Assembly (NCBI RefSeq): GCF_019320115.1
Contig: NC_089584.1
Coordinates: 106,905,799-106,969,798, forward strand
Direction of reading: 5' to 3'
DNA from: Miscanthus floridulus
Taxonomy: Eukaryota > Streptophyta > Magnoliopsida > Poales > Poaceae
Length of the DNA stretch: 64,000 nucleotides
The notes under the pieces were generated by a model, which had not been told where the DNA came from, made no database searches, and worked only from the letters and a program-made list of their open reading frames with translations. The number at the start of each line of letters is the position of its first letter. Within the stretch, counting starts at the first letter, position 1. Shown in pieces: positions 47,640 to 57,473 of this stretch. A program made the position numbers and the translations under genes.

Positions 47640-47961
47640 GCCGGCGAAATCGCCGCCATTTCGCTTCGCGCGCGGCGGCCAGAGCGGGAGCGGAGAGCGG
47701 GGACGCGCGCGAAGACGTTTCCCCTTCCCGCCAGAGCCCGCGCGAGCCACCCCACCGCCGCCCAAAATCGCCCGCGTGCGTCGCAGACGAGCGCGGCTCG
47801 GAAGAAACGAGGGTTTCGGTCGTTTCCAGAGAGCCAGGCGGAGAGGTCGAGTGTTGCTCTGCGAAGCCAGGCTCCCTTGCGGGCCATCGACAATAAACAT
47901 GGCAACTTGCAGCCCACGGGCGCAGCCGGACCTCCGGGCCAGGGTCGCAAACGTGCCCTAG

Positions 47962-48790
47962 ATCTCCGATCAGCGTGATTTCAGTTGTGATAGTCCATAA
48001 GTTTTATATATTTTAATGTCACAAAGTTTGAGGTCAGTCCAAGTTACGGTTTTTTGTAGACATCAGTTTTAGTGGAGATGTAGTGTTGTATCCAGAACTC
48101 AAAATGTGAGCTAATTGGATTTTATGTAGAGGGAAGTGTTAAAAAATATTTTTAGCTTAATCATTTACTTCCCTCTGATTGCCTATCCTTATGCGAATTC
48201 ATCCTACGGGATGTTAATTCATTGCTACCTCTGGATCCAAGCACCGATTTTACTACTGCTAGTCATGATTTCAATGGAAAATCATCGCATCGAAGAAAAT
48301 TCAAGCATTGACGACTGGACAATAAAAGATGGTTTGTCTTCTCCGCAGCTATACAGCATGCTCGGATGCTTGAACTCGGAGCCTGTTTGATATAAGAGCT
48401 AATAGGTGGACTATTTGTTTAGCCAAATGTCCAACTCAGAGCCTTATTGCTTCCACCACATTTTTTTTAAATTCATATATATAACGTACCTGAAATGAAT
48501 GTTCGAACACAAAAAAGTGGTAGCGATGGACTACTATCCATCTGTTACTTCTTTTATTTATACTCTGTGATGCTTGTAGTGCAAGCATAGCCAACCTCCT
48601 CTAACTACCATTCAAACTTCGGACAAGTGTTCTATCGCCTTCAGCTGGTGGATATATCTAGGAAGCATCGACCATCTCCCATGCCCAGGGCCACTGCTCA
48701 CTTTGACTTTGACCTGGATCACGATAGTTTATTTAGGAGTTCAATTAGGACTCAGACACTCAGTTCCTTGATCTGTAAGCTAGGTGAGTC
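47962..48790. other. Spacer upstream of the first intact UGT, no gene seen
   Basis: AT-rich with short open frames only and no recognisable protein, RNA or repeat end. Confidence 0.45.
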
Positions 48791-48793
48791 TTG

Positions 48794-49021
48794 GGGCCAG
48801 TTTGGATGCCAAATTTTTTGGCAAAACGCTACTGTAGTGTTTTCGTAGTTATTTAGCAATTATTGTCCAATCATAGTCTAATTAGGCTTAAAAGATTCGT
48901 CTCGTGGATTTCGTTAGTTTTATTTTTTATTTATATTTAATGCTTCATGCATTCGTCCAAAGATTCGATATGAAAGGGAATCTTAAAAAATTTGACGTTT
49001 TGGGTGCAACTAAACACGGCC
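48794..49021. mobile_element. Tourist-type MITE in the UGT promoter region
   Basis: The ends are inverted (GGGCCAGTTTGGATGC left; GGCCGTGTTTAGTTGC from the right) with a TTG repeat at 48791-48793 and 49022-49024. Inside are ACTGTAGTGTTTTCGTAGTT and TAATTAGGCTTAAAAGATTC, as in the ubiquitous grass Tourist family. Its right end lies about 360 bp before the UGT start codon. Confidence 0.8.
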
Positions 49022-49264
49022 TTGGCTTTGGTTCTCAAACTGAAAAACTCTGTACGCGGTGCGTGAGTCTTGCCTTTTGTTCTAAAAAACTGCAAAACTC
49101 AGCACTACCAGTTTGTCAGCAGAGGCAACTTCCACCGTTCCTACACGTAGTACCAGTTGGCATCCAAACGCAAGCAGCTCAGTCTCAGGGGTGTATGCCT
49201 CCATCTCCGTGGAGTGCAGCGATGGTAAATATAGGTTGGTGCTTGGGCGGCAAGGCTGCTCAGC

Positions 49265-49270
49265 TATAAA
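49265..49270 (+). promoter_or_regulatory. TATA box of the UGT at 49383
   Basis: TATAAA in CAGCTATAAAATTGGGCCCC lies 118 bp before the ATG. Transcription would start near 49297, giving a leader of about 85 bases. No other ATG intervenes in that leader. Confidence 0.65.
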
Positions 49271-49382
49271 ATTGGGCCCCGCAGGCACCCATTTGCGCAG
49301 CAGCTCCGAAGCCACACCACAGCACAGCTAGTGTATTTTCGTTGCCTCCAATAATTGACCGACCAGCGCGCCGGCCGCTGAC

Positions 49383-50828
49383 ATGGACAGCGTAGTATCC
49401 GCGAAGCAGACCGTCGTTCTGTATCCCTGCGGCGGCGCCGGGCACGTCGGGCCGATGACGCAGCTCGCCAAGGTCTTCCTCCACCACGGCTACGACGTCA
49501 CCATGGTGCTCCTGGAGCCGCCCATCAAGTCGATCGCCCCCGGCGCCAGCTTCATCGAGGGCCTCGCCGCCTCCAACCCGTCCATCACCTTCCACCTCCT
49601 CCCGCCGATCCCGCCCCCTGACTTCGCCAGCGCCACCAAGCACCCTTTCCTCCTCATGCTGGAGCTGCTGGGCCAGTTCAACGACAAGCTCGAGAGCTTC
49701 CTCCGCTCCATTCCCCGGGAGCGCCTGCACTCCCTCGTCATCGACATGTTCTGCACCGACGCCATCGACGTGGCCGCAAAGGTGGGCGTCCCCGTCTACA
49801 CGTTCTTCGCGGCGAGCGCTGGAGCTCTGGCCGTCCTAACCCAGACGGCGGCGCTGCTTGCCGGTCGGCAAACGGGCCTGAAGGAGCTTGGAGACACGCC
49901 CATCGAGTTCCTTGGCGTCCCGCCGATGCCGGCGTCCCATATCCTCAGGGAGATGCTCGAGGACCCGGAGGACGAGGTGTGCAAGACCATGACGGAGATC
50001 TGGAAGCGCAACACGGACACCCGGGGCGTCCTGATCAACACTTTCTACTCACTGGAGGGCCGGGCCCTGCAGGCGTTCAGCGACCCGCTGTGCGTCCCCG
50101 GCAAAGTGTTGCCTCCTGTTTACTCCGTCGGGCCGTTGGCTGGCGAGGGCGGGACGCACAGAGAGGAAGCGGAGAGGCACGAGTGCCTCACCTGGCTCGA
50201 CGCACAACCGGAGCGCAGCGTCGTGTTCCTCTGCTGGGGGAGCAGGGGCTTGCTGTCCGAGGAGCAGCTTAAGGGGATCGCCGCTGGCCTAGAGAAGTCC
50301 GGGCAACGGTTCCTGTGGGTGGTGCGCACGCCGGCCAGCGACCCGAAACGATTCTGGGAGCCACGCCCGGAGCCGGACCTTGACACCCTCCTGCCGGAGG
50401 GGTTCTTGGAGCGGACCAGGGACCGCGGCCTCGTCATCAAGTCGTGGGCACCGCAGGTGGATGTGCTCAACAACCCAGCTATTGGCGCGTTTGTCACCCA
50501 CTGCGGGTGGAACTCGACGCTTGAGGCCATCGCAGCGGGGGTGCCGATGCTGTGCTGGCCACTGGACGCAGAGCAGAAGATCAACAAGGTACTTATGACC
50601 GAGGCCATGGGCATCGGGCTGGAGCTGGAGGGGTACAACACAGGTTTCATCAAGGCTGAGGAGATAGAGACGAAGGTGAGGCTTGTGTTGGAGTCCGAGG
50701 AGGGGAGGGAGATTAGGACGCGAGCAGCAGAGCTGAAGAAAGAGGCACACGCGGCGTTGGAGGACGGGGGATCGTCACAGGCGGCATTTCTCCAATTCTT
50801 GTCAGATGTTAAGAATATTAATGAGTAG
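49383..50828 (+). CDS. UDP-glycosyltransferase, UGT88-like
   Basis: This is an intronless 481-aa family-1 glycosyltransferase, predicted cytosolic, which transfers a sugar from a UDP-sugar to a hydroxyl on a small acceptor such as a phenolic. The N-domain has the catalytic base His21 (GAGHVGPM) and its partner Asp121 (LVIDMFCTDAIDVA). The C-domain has VFLCWGSRGLLSEEQ near 291 and the 44-residue PSPG box at 355-398 (WAPQVD...THCGWNSTLE...WPLDAEQ). The final Gln is typical of UDP-glucose users. Length is normal for group E, and UGT88 members act on flavonoids, chalcones or anthocyanidins. The acceptor here cannot be told. Where most UGTs have FGS, this one has WGS. The start follows a TATA box by 118 bp. 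It is a tandem paralog of 60887-62338. Confidence 0.95.
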   Translation: MDSVVSAKQTVVLYPCGGAGHVGPMTQLAKVFLHHGYDVTMVLLEPPIKSIAPGASFIEGLAASNPSITFHLLPPIPPPDFASATKHPFLLMLELLGQFNDKLESFLRSIPRERLHSLVIDMFCTDAIDVAAKVGVPVYTFFAASAGALAVLTQTAALLAGRQTGLKELGDTPIEFLGVPPMPASHILREMLEDPEDEVCKTMTEIWKRNTDTRGVLINTFYSLEGRALQAFSDPLCVPGKVLPPVYSVGPLAGEGGTHREEAERHECLTWLDAQPERSVVFLCWGSRGLLSEEQLKGIAAGLEKSGQRFLWVVRTPASDPKRFWEPRPEPDLDTLLPEGFLERTRDRGLVIKSWAPQVDVLNNPAIGAFVTHCGWNSTLEAIAAGVPMLCWPLDAEQKINKVLMTEAMGIGLELEGYNTGFIKAEEIETKVRLVLESEEGREIRTRAAELKKEAHAALEDGGSSQAAFLQFLSDVKNINE

Positions 50829-51149
50829 CTCACTACTTGCTCGGGGAGGGAGTGACGAATCTTTAGCCACTCTCCAGCATTTTGTCATTCCTCGTTTACT
50901 CTTCCCTGTTGTCGAGTTAACCATTTTGTGCCTTTCGAAATACTTCTCTGCGTCATAGTTAGCTTCTCTAGACCAATCATTATCGATCGAAAAATGTTCA
51001 GTGCCTTCACCGGACAGGAACTTTTGTTCCATCACATCTGTGAGACTGAATTTCTCCAGCTGATCTTGCATTTCTTCAGAGGATAACATTTGGTTGAAAG
51101 TCCTAGCAGCAGAGTCTCCCCCAATTGGTGCAGCCTCATTTGCAGCCAC
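50802..51149 (-). other. Exon-like open frame converging on the UGT 3' end
   Basis: On the minus strand the frame follows a splice-acceptor-like AATGGCAG at 51150 and reads VAANEAAPIGGDSAARTFNQ, MLSSEEMQDQLEKFSLTDVM and EHFSIDNDWSREANYDAEKY. The amino-acid make-up looks like real protein (amphipathic, acidic) rather than noise. I do not recognise the family and see no convincing upstream exon or start. It overlaps the last 27 bases of the UGT on the other strand. It is probably a gene fragment. Confidence 0.35.
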
Positions 51150-51518
51150 CTGCCATTATGTACAGAACCTGTCATTATGTTCAATTGCAAGAAACTCATC
51201 TCCTGCAACTGCAAGGGCAGTGCATCAAAAGGAAGAATCACACTGTGATAAAGTTCAACCAAAATTTTGAGGCACTCTTGACTTCCTTGTAGGTGAAATA
51301 ACAAATGGCTCAAGCAAGATGACATAGAGGTCCCAAAACTAAAATGGAGCACACGTCAAATATGTGGTTTTAATTGTGAACTACATCGAGCAAGTCTCTA
51401 CATCACCGATGTGTGGTTCACTTGTAAAACAGAGTCGAGGGAATTTATGTACCGTGAAAAATTTGTACAGTGCTAACTGGACGAGGGAAGTACCATTTGA
51501 CTTCAAAATGACAATTTA
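50829..51518. other. 3' flank of UGT
   Basis: Apart from the exon-like frame on the minus strand, the region is featureless. A second short frame (51200-51290, minus; LQGSQECLKILVELYHSVIL) could be another exon piece but cannot be linked with confidence. Confidence 0.35.
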
Positions 51519-51750
51519 GGCCGCATTTAGAAGCCAAAAATTTTTGGTTTTGGGTACTGTAGCCCGTTTGTTTGTATTTGGCAATTAGTGTCTAATTATG
51601 AACTAATTAGGTTCGAAAGTTTCGTCTCGCGATTTCTCACCCAACTGTGCAATTAGTTTTTTTTTCGTCTACATTTAGTACTCCATGCATGTGCTGCAAG
51701 ATTCGATGTGACGGGTACTATGTAAAAAATTTTGGGAACTAAACAGGGCC
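51519..51750. mobile_element. Tourist-type MITE
   Basis: This 232-bp element runs from GGCCGCATTTAG to AACTAAACAGGGCC, flanked by TTA (51516-51518 and 51751-51753). Inside are TCTAATTATGAACTAATTAG and CTCCATGCATGTGCTGCAAG. The TTA duplication and GGCC ends define the Tourist (PIF/Harbinger-derived) type. Confidence 0.9.
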
Positions 51751-51753
51751 TTA

Positions 51754-52386
51754 CATCACTTGGCAAAATATTGATTCAATCTTTTCCTAAGGAAGCACTA
51801 GTTTCAAAATGAATGACCGTATATCCATTCCAGGAACTGACGGCAACCAGAGTTTCACTAGCAGGTACTGCCTAACTTACCATCTTTCAGATAGGCCCAA
51901 CAAAACTTCACACCAACTAGTAGGAGTACTGCTGTCTTGTTTAGCTCCTCCTAAAGTTTACTCCATCTGCTTGTATAGCAAGGAGAAAGAAAAAGACCGA
52001 GGAGAGCTAGCTGCTTGGTTACAAATTACTGTCTTCTAGAAGTCGGTGAACACACTGGAGACTTGACAGCGCAAGCTTGAGCAAAATGGAGATGCAGCTC
52101 CCATAACAGAAGAAAACAAAACAGAGTGTGCTAACCATACGAGCATAAGTAAGTAAGCAGGATGACAAGAGCGAGTGGGTGGAATGTATAAAAAATTAAT
52201 TTCACAACGACAAAAGCTCCCATCTACTTAAAAATTGCAAAATTTAGAGGTCCATGATGTCCTTTGTTTTGGATCGAAAAGAAAAAAAATAGCATAACCG
52301 AAAGCTCAATTATAGGATTAAAAAATACTTTAAAATTTTAAAATGATATGAGACTCCAAATCCAAGAAAATAGGTCATGTTTGATA
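51754..52386. other. Spacer, no gene seen
   Basis: A short plus-strand open frame (51809-52039) has no recognisable domain. The rest is AT-rich. Confidence 0.4.
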
Positions 52387-52621
52387 CTCAATCCATCCCA
52401 AATTATAAGACGTTTGACTTTTTTGACACCAAGTTTGACCACTCGTTTTATTAAAAAATTTGTGCAAAATATCACTTCTTTTGTCGTGGCTTGTTTTATT
52501 AATAAAAGTTCTTCAAGAATGACTTAAATTTGACTATGTTTGCATAATTTTTTTGAATAAGACGAGTGGTCAAACTTGAGGTCAAAAAAGTCAAACGTCT
52601 TATAATTTGTGATGGAGGGAG
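52387..52621. mobile_element. Stowaway-type MITE
   Basis: This 235-bp element has inverted ends CTCAATCCATCCCAAATTAT and, from the right, CTCCCTCCATCACAAATTAT. The arms extend through AAGACGTTTGACTTTTTTGA. TA flanks both sides (52385-52386 and 52622-52623). Confidence 0.93.
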
Positions 52622-52623
52622 TA

Positions 52624-54006
52624 TTTAGCATCTGAATGAAAATTTTCAAGTTTTTTAGAGGTTCCTAGGTCCTTCACTTTGAATTGACAAAAAAATGTCT
52701 AGAACAGTGACGCCAAGCAAGACGGCCTCACTAAGCCTATGCCACGTCAGCAACAAACGTAGAAAGTGTTCACGGTGTTGTCATCGTGTGTATATATACT
52801 TAGTCACGTCAATACTTGTTGTATGATGGAATTGGGTTATTTATACCGCATGTCTCTTGGCTTGACGAAAAGGTTATTTAAAAAAAAATAGCTTGGCACA
52901 CGATGCTATTAAAATATTAGTTTTTAAGTGATAGTTTACAAATTGAATAATGAACATTTTTCACCTTTGCATTTATATCATTTAAGGCCCTCTTTGGACT
53001 GCAGGAAAGTTTGCTATTTCTTGAGTTTTTTTTCTATGAAAATAAATTTATTCTTGTTGAATTTCTATGAAATTTCTACTTTCCAAAAGCAGCCTAAAAG
53101 TATAATAGAGTTGTAAATTGGGCATAGCTCAGATGGTTAAATTCCTTAGGGCACTACCCATGCAAAAAAACTATGGTACTTTCTATAGATATTAATTGCA
53201 AAGTCACATATGCAATTTGTTGATGTGGCAAATGATTTAGGCCCCGGTCGCTTGGCTGAAATTGGCTGAAAAAATAAGCTAAAACTGAATTATTGTGAGA
53301 GAAAAACACGGTTCCGCCTAAAAAAAAGAAGCCGAACAAGTCGACTTTTAAGGTAAGCCAAACGAGGCCTTAATGAGGAGAGAGAAAAAATCCAAGAAAC
53401 TAGGTCTAACTAAGAATCTAGGTCTTCACGGTTATCGATAGATAAGAAACTACTCGTAGCCCATTGAGAGAGCAAACATGGTTTCTATCACTATTTATGT
53501 CCTATCCTATAAAAAATTTTGCACTGAGAAAGATAGTTTCTTGGTACGATGTCCTATGCTATAGAAACTGCGGATAATTTCTTGCATTGTGAGTGCCCTT
53601 ATGGTGAAACTATTTGGGTTCAAGTCAAGCGAGCATGGACTTTGATTGTGAATTGGTCACTATAGTTTTAGCCAAATAGTACTAAACATTTCTGATGTAC
53701 ATGTATATATAGTCAAATATACTTGTCCCTCTTGTAACCAATACAAGATCGTTGTCTTTAGATCTCAGAGTCTTGGTTTTGGTTGTCGAAACTACAAACG
53801 CCGGAACTCCCGGTCCACTGATATATTATTTTAACGCAAGTAGCTAAGTAGAACTCCGTTCTGTTTGGATGGCTGAAAAAAGTTAATACTAATTTGTTAC
53901 GAGAGAAAAACATTATTGTTTTACTAAAATGGCACGGTTGATCAGTTCAGACGAATAGGGCGTCGAGTTCCACTTCTACACTAGATCGAGGAAATCTCAA
54001 GGTCAA
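52624..54006. other. Repeat-rich spacer
   Basis: No gene. About 53117-53150 has a tRNA-like A-box run (GGGCATAGCTCAGATGGTTA), perhaps an old SINE head. About 53850-53960 resembles the common hAT-like MITE containing GAGAGAAAAACA. A Tourist MITE is listed separately at 53240. Confidence 0.4.
53240..53369. mobile_element. Short Tourist-like MITE
   Basis: This 130-bp element starts GGCCCCGGTCGCTTGGCT and ends AGCCAAACGAGGCC, with TTA at 53237-53239 and 53370-53372. The core includes TTGTGAGAGAAAAACACGGT. Confidence 0.75.
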
Positions 54007-54635
54007 ACACCCCGTTTGGCACGCAGGCTGGTGCTGGGGCTGGACCAGCCAACCAATTCCAGCCTCTAGCCGTAGCCAGCATCCTCCAGCCAGCAGCTAA
54101 TGTGCAGGCGTTCAAAAATTGGCGCCAACCAATTGTTACTCATGCTCATTTCAAACTTTCAAATTCAAACTACCATGCATTTCTAGATCATGCTGTTTTA
54201 CAGTTTCAACCAATAGTTTACAGTTTACAACTCAAGAGCTGGAACAGTTTGTCACGTAATGAGGCTACATGCCCGTCAGGTCTACTGTTTAAACAAATCA
54301 AAAGGGACTGAGGTTTATGATCTATCCGAGACAACAGATGAAAAAATTATTTGTTCTGGGAACAAAGGCCACCAAAGATAGATTTTACATCGCTACAATA
54401 AATACAAATGCTGGGACGAGCTCAATCTTCCTCCTCATGAACCAGTGCGAAGGAGAATGGGGCGAACTTGTAACCATCGTCTTCATAGAACTTGTTCTGA
54501 AACTCCACCCAGTGAAGCTGCAGCGCGTGAAGGAATGCACTCAGGGTCTCCATTCACTGTCATAGAATTGTAGTACTACAGATACACAGATAAGTGAAGC
54601 AAAATGCAATCAGGACTAGTGCACAAACCTATGAA

Positions 54636-54875
54636 GCTAGTTTCTTCTCCCAGAATATCAGATAAAGCGTTGCAAGTAACAAACAAATTCCATGGCCCCA
54701 ATCACCAAACCTGACAGCAAATAAGAAAGGGAAAGTCACAATGGTGAATACTCCAGGATTTGCTTCTTGATATTTGGCCATACTGTACCAAATGGAACAC
54801 AGCATGAGCACTTATCCACCTTACAGTATTGAGCCAAACCTCATATATTGAGCCAACTTCGGATTTGCTAACAAC
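54636..54875 (-). pseudogene. V-ATPase subunit a (VHA-a) exon fragment
   Basis: The minus strand reads [20 protein letters not shown] then [18 protein letters not shown] and EKKLAS. This is the start of the membrane domain of vacuolar H+-ATPase subunit a, which carries protons across tonoplast and Golgi membranes. It ends at a kept splice-donor-like AG|GTTTGT, so it came from genomic DNA, not a processed mRNA. Just upstream (to about 54875) VVSKSEVGSIYEV matches the VHA-a stretch before it, but the sequence between them (the TKESPPT-type segment) is missing. At the usual FAVMFGDW the Met is Arg. Only a small part of a protein of about 820 aa is present, so it is non-functional. Confidence 0.82.
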
Positions 54876-54948
54876 AGTAGCACCTTCTGGTCCAACTGGA
54901 GCAGTGCTTGAAATTGATGACGACAAATCACAGTAAGTTAACTACAGG

Positions 54949-55143
54949 CACTGTTCGCCTAAACGGCCGTTTAGCCCGTTTAAACACCGTGTAAACGCTA
55001 CACGGTGGTGCACTGCTTCCCTTTAATCACCCGTTTACCCCGTTTAATTGGTCGTTTAGCCCGTTTAATATGACGTTTTTCCCGAATAATGGTTAAACGG
55101 TAGATGACCGACTGTTTACCATTTAGCGTTTAGGAAAACACTG
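54949..55143. mobile_element. hAT-type MITE
   Basis: This 195-bp element has ends CACTGTTCGCCTAAACG (left) and, from the right, CAGTGTTTTCCTAAACG, flanked by an identical 8-bp duplication ACTACAGG (54941-54948 and 55144-55151). The 8-bp duplication is diagnostic of the hAT superfamily. The inside is made of CCGTTTAGCCCGTTTAA-like short repeats. It sits among the captured host exon fragments. Confidence 0.92.
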
Positions 55144-55209
55144 ACTACAGGCTCATTACTTATTTGTATGTACGAAGATGCATAGTTAGTACATGTTGAA
55201 GCTGTCGCA

Positions 55210-55690
55210 AGGCATCAAAGGCATCTATTCCTGCACCTGGAACCACACCAGGATTGGCCCGACCACTTGGAACACCTTTTCAGAAATATAGTATCACAAA
55301 AGGTAAGAACTAATATTACAGAAAGGGAACACTGCTTTCAGGACAAACATGGATAAATGTTAGGTAACTACAACTGGAACTTGCAAGGCTAAAATGCACT
55401 TGTGCCATGGATATCATAACCTTTGCAACCGGAAGCACAACTTGAGAAGCACGAAGCACGTCTTCTTCCATCAACTGGAAGCTTCTCTTATTCTTTACCT
55501 GCAGCCTAGCCAGTTGCAGACTCATATTACCTCTGGTTCAATCATCCATATGACCAAAAAAGTAACAAATATGATGCAATCATACCTCTGAGGAATAGAA
55601 TCCTTGAAGAAAGCCAAGCCTAAGCTGTATCTGCTCCACTGCTTCCCATGGTGAATCACAGAAACAGTGTAGCAACTAGTCCATTGTCCG
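55210..55690 (-). pseudogene. Exon-like fragments of an unidentified gene
   Basis: Three minus-strand pieces look like real exons. About 55685-55600 reads FCDSPWEAVEQIQLRLGFLQ and GFYSSE, then a GTATGA donor. About 55500-55390 follows a GCTGCAG acceptor with VKNKRSFQLMEEDVLRASQ and VVLPVAKVMISMAQVHF. About 55285-55205 reads GVPSGRANPGVVPGAGIDAF and DALRQLQH, then GTACTA. They may come from one gene, but I do not recognise it. No start or stop is seen. Confidence 0.4.
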
Positions 55691-55919
55691 TAGACAAATA
55701 AACCAGAGTATTTCAACACATCACCAAACACTATAGAACTTGGCACTTGTAGTTCTGTCACTATAATTCCTCATACACTAATAAACCCAATATGATATTC
55801 CCATAAACCAATTTTTGAAACGAACACAGTCCCACAAATCCTTACACATGTACACGACAAGACTGCCATGGAATTGTACCTACAGCTACTGGTTTCTAAA
55901 ACAACAGCCTTGACCTAAA

Positions 55920-57018
55920 TCAGACACTGCTCCACACCGCCATGGATATTAACTCCCTAAGTCCAGAGATAGGGGTTCCCAGATTTAGGTCAACCCACTC
56001 CGGCAACTTATAGGCGGGTGGATCTACGCCGTACTTACACATCCACAAAAAATTATCTAAAGCAAAGCATGAAATGATTATCATAGCCTGCTTCATCCTA
56101 CTGCAGTATGGCATCCCGTCCATAATCTGCCAACGTTCTTTCATCACCCCAAACCTCCTTTCAATTACATTCCACAACTTCGCATGAATGTAGTTGAATT
56201 TCTCCTCCCTCTATAATTGTTGCATATCTATGCCCCTAAAGTTGTTGATGTGATACCTTGTGTTTCTGTAGGGGGTCATGTAACCTGCCATCTCCTTGTA
56301 ACCTGCGTCCGCCAGGTAGTACCGGCCTACAAGCGATGAAAACAACGAGAAATCAAATTGCAAATTTTGTTAGGAGACAGTATACAACCATCAGTTGTCT
56401 TAGCAAATTGAACACAAGTATGTTTCAATGCATCTACTACAAGCAAACAAATAAGGAATGTGAACAGCAAGGAATCACAAACCTGGTGGGGGATGTGGGA
56501 ACGAAGCATCGTCCTAACAATCTTTCAACACCGCCATGTCATGACATGCCCCCGCCTTCCCAGCCCCCACGTATGTGAAACGTCCATCCATATCCACGAT
56601 GGCACAAACATTAATTGTTGTTTCGCCTTTCCTATTGTAGAAATTAGCCTTTGCTTCATGGTTAACCTCAATCTTTCAAACCTATCCTTGCCCACCTATA
56701 CATGACCTCTACAACTACTGTAATCTTCCCGCTAACTGTATCTAAAGACCTTTCAAACCTATCCTTGCACTCTCTACTAGACGATTGGTGGCCACAGGTC
56801 CAGATGTACATGCCTAGAGCTTCTACCGAGGTGCACTTATCTATTGCTGGCAGGCCAAACGACAGTAGGGTTTCATGCAAATGCAGGAAGACATCACGCG
56901 GCATGCGCAAACTGTCTAAACATTTGGTATGGTCGACAAGGGTAAGCTGCATCCATTGGGCTCCAGAAAGCTTAGGAATGGGACAAGGAGGATTTACCTC
57001 AGGCCTTTCCTGTGACAT
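55920..57018 (-). pseudogene. Second Harbinger DDE transposase, decayed
   Basis: The N-terminal exon gives CLDSLRMPRDVFLHLHETLL, DKCTSVEALGMYIWTCGH and KDRFERSLDTVSGK up to MYRW (about 56690). After a break, another frame gives VNHEAKANFYNRKGETTINV, DMDGRFTYVGAGKAG and ACHDMAVLKDC (second catalytic Asp), a stop and then PHPPPG. The last part (from about 56335) gives YYLADAGYKEMAGYMTPYRN, VIERRFGVMKERW (catalytic Glu) and a normal end at 55920. The AIDGTH block with the first Asp is deleted. A repeated CTTTCAAACCTATCCTTGC marks the deletion junction. Confidence 0.85.
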
Positions 57019-57473
57019 AATACCTTTCAGCAGGATGAATTTGCCATGGTCACAGTGCTCGGTCCATCACTGTAAGTGTCGTTGTACGACGACTCATCAG
57101 TGCTGCTCATGCTGCTCATGATGCTACCTGCAAATGGGCAGAAACTAGTCAGATTGTAATGCAGATTTTAGGAACAAAACATGTGGAAATAAGTGAACAT
57201 ATAAAGATACCTAAACTAGGTAGCACCGTGAAAACAGGTTGGGATGTACAAGAGAAAAGTGATACATGCATAATGTCTTACAACACTCACAGCAGTACAC
57301 AAATTTTTTATTCAAAACACGAGACAACGACATGCACTCAACAGATAGGTGATACATGCAATGTCTTTGTTAATGCAAAAAAAAAATGAACATAACAAAA
57401 CAACGAACAGAAGGAACTCAACATGCACATGCTGGATATCCACAAATAGTAGAAAAAACAAGAAATGTGCTGA

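Larger units (their letters stand above)
43801..47958 (-). mobile_element. PIF/Harbinger DNA transposon
   Basis: The terminal inverted repeats are about 19 bp (GGGCGTGTTTGCGACCCTG left; GGGCACGTTTGCGACCCTG from the right on the minus strand). They are flanked by a 3-bp duplication, TAG (43798-43800 and 47959-47961). Both genes expected of the superfamily are present on the minus strand: a DDE transposase (46898-45840) and a Myb/SANT-like protein (45601-44378). Length is 4158 bp. The transposase is internally deleted, so the copy could move only with help. A TTTATATA box at about 47632-47639 could drive minus-strand transcription. Confidence 0.92.

Noticed and set aside
47259..47978. Plus-strand open frame of 239 codons
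   Set aside because: It is Arg/Ser-rich, lies opposite the presumed Harbinger promoter and leader, runs through the terminal inverted repeat and has no domain.
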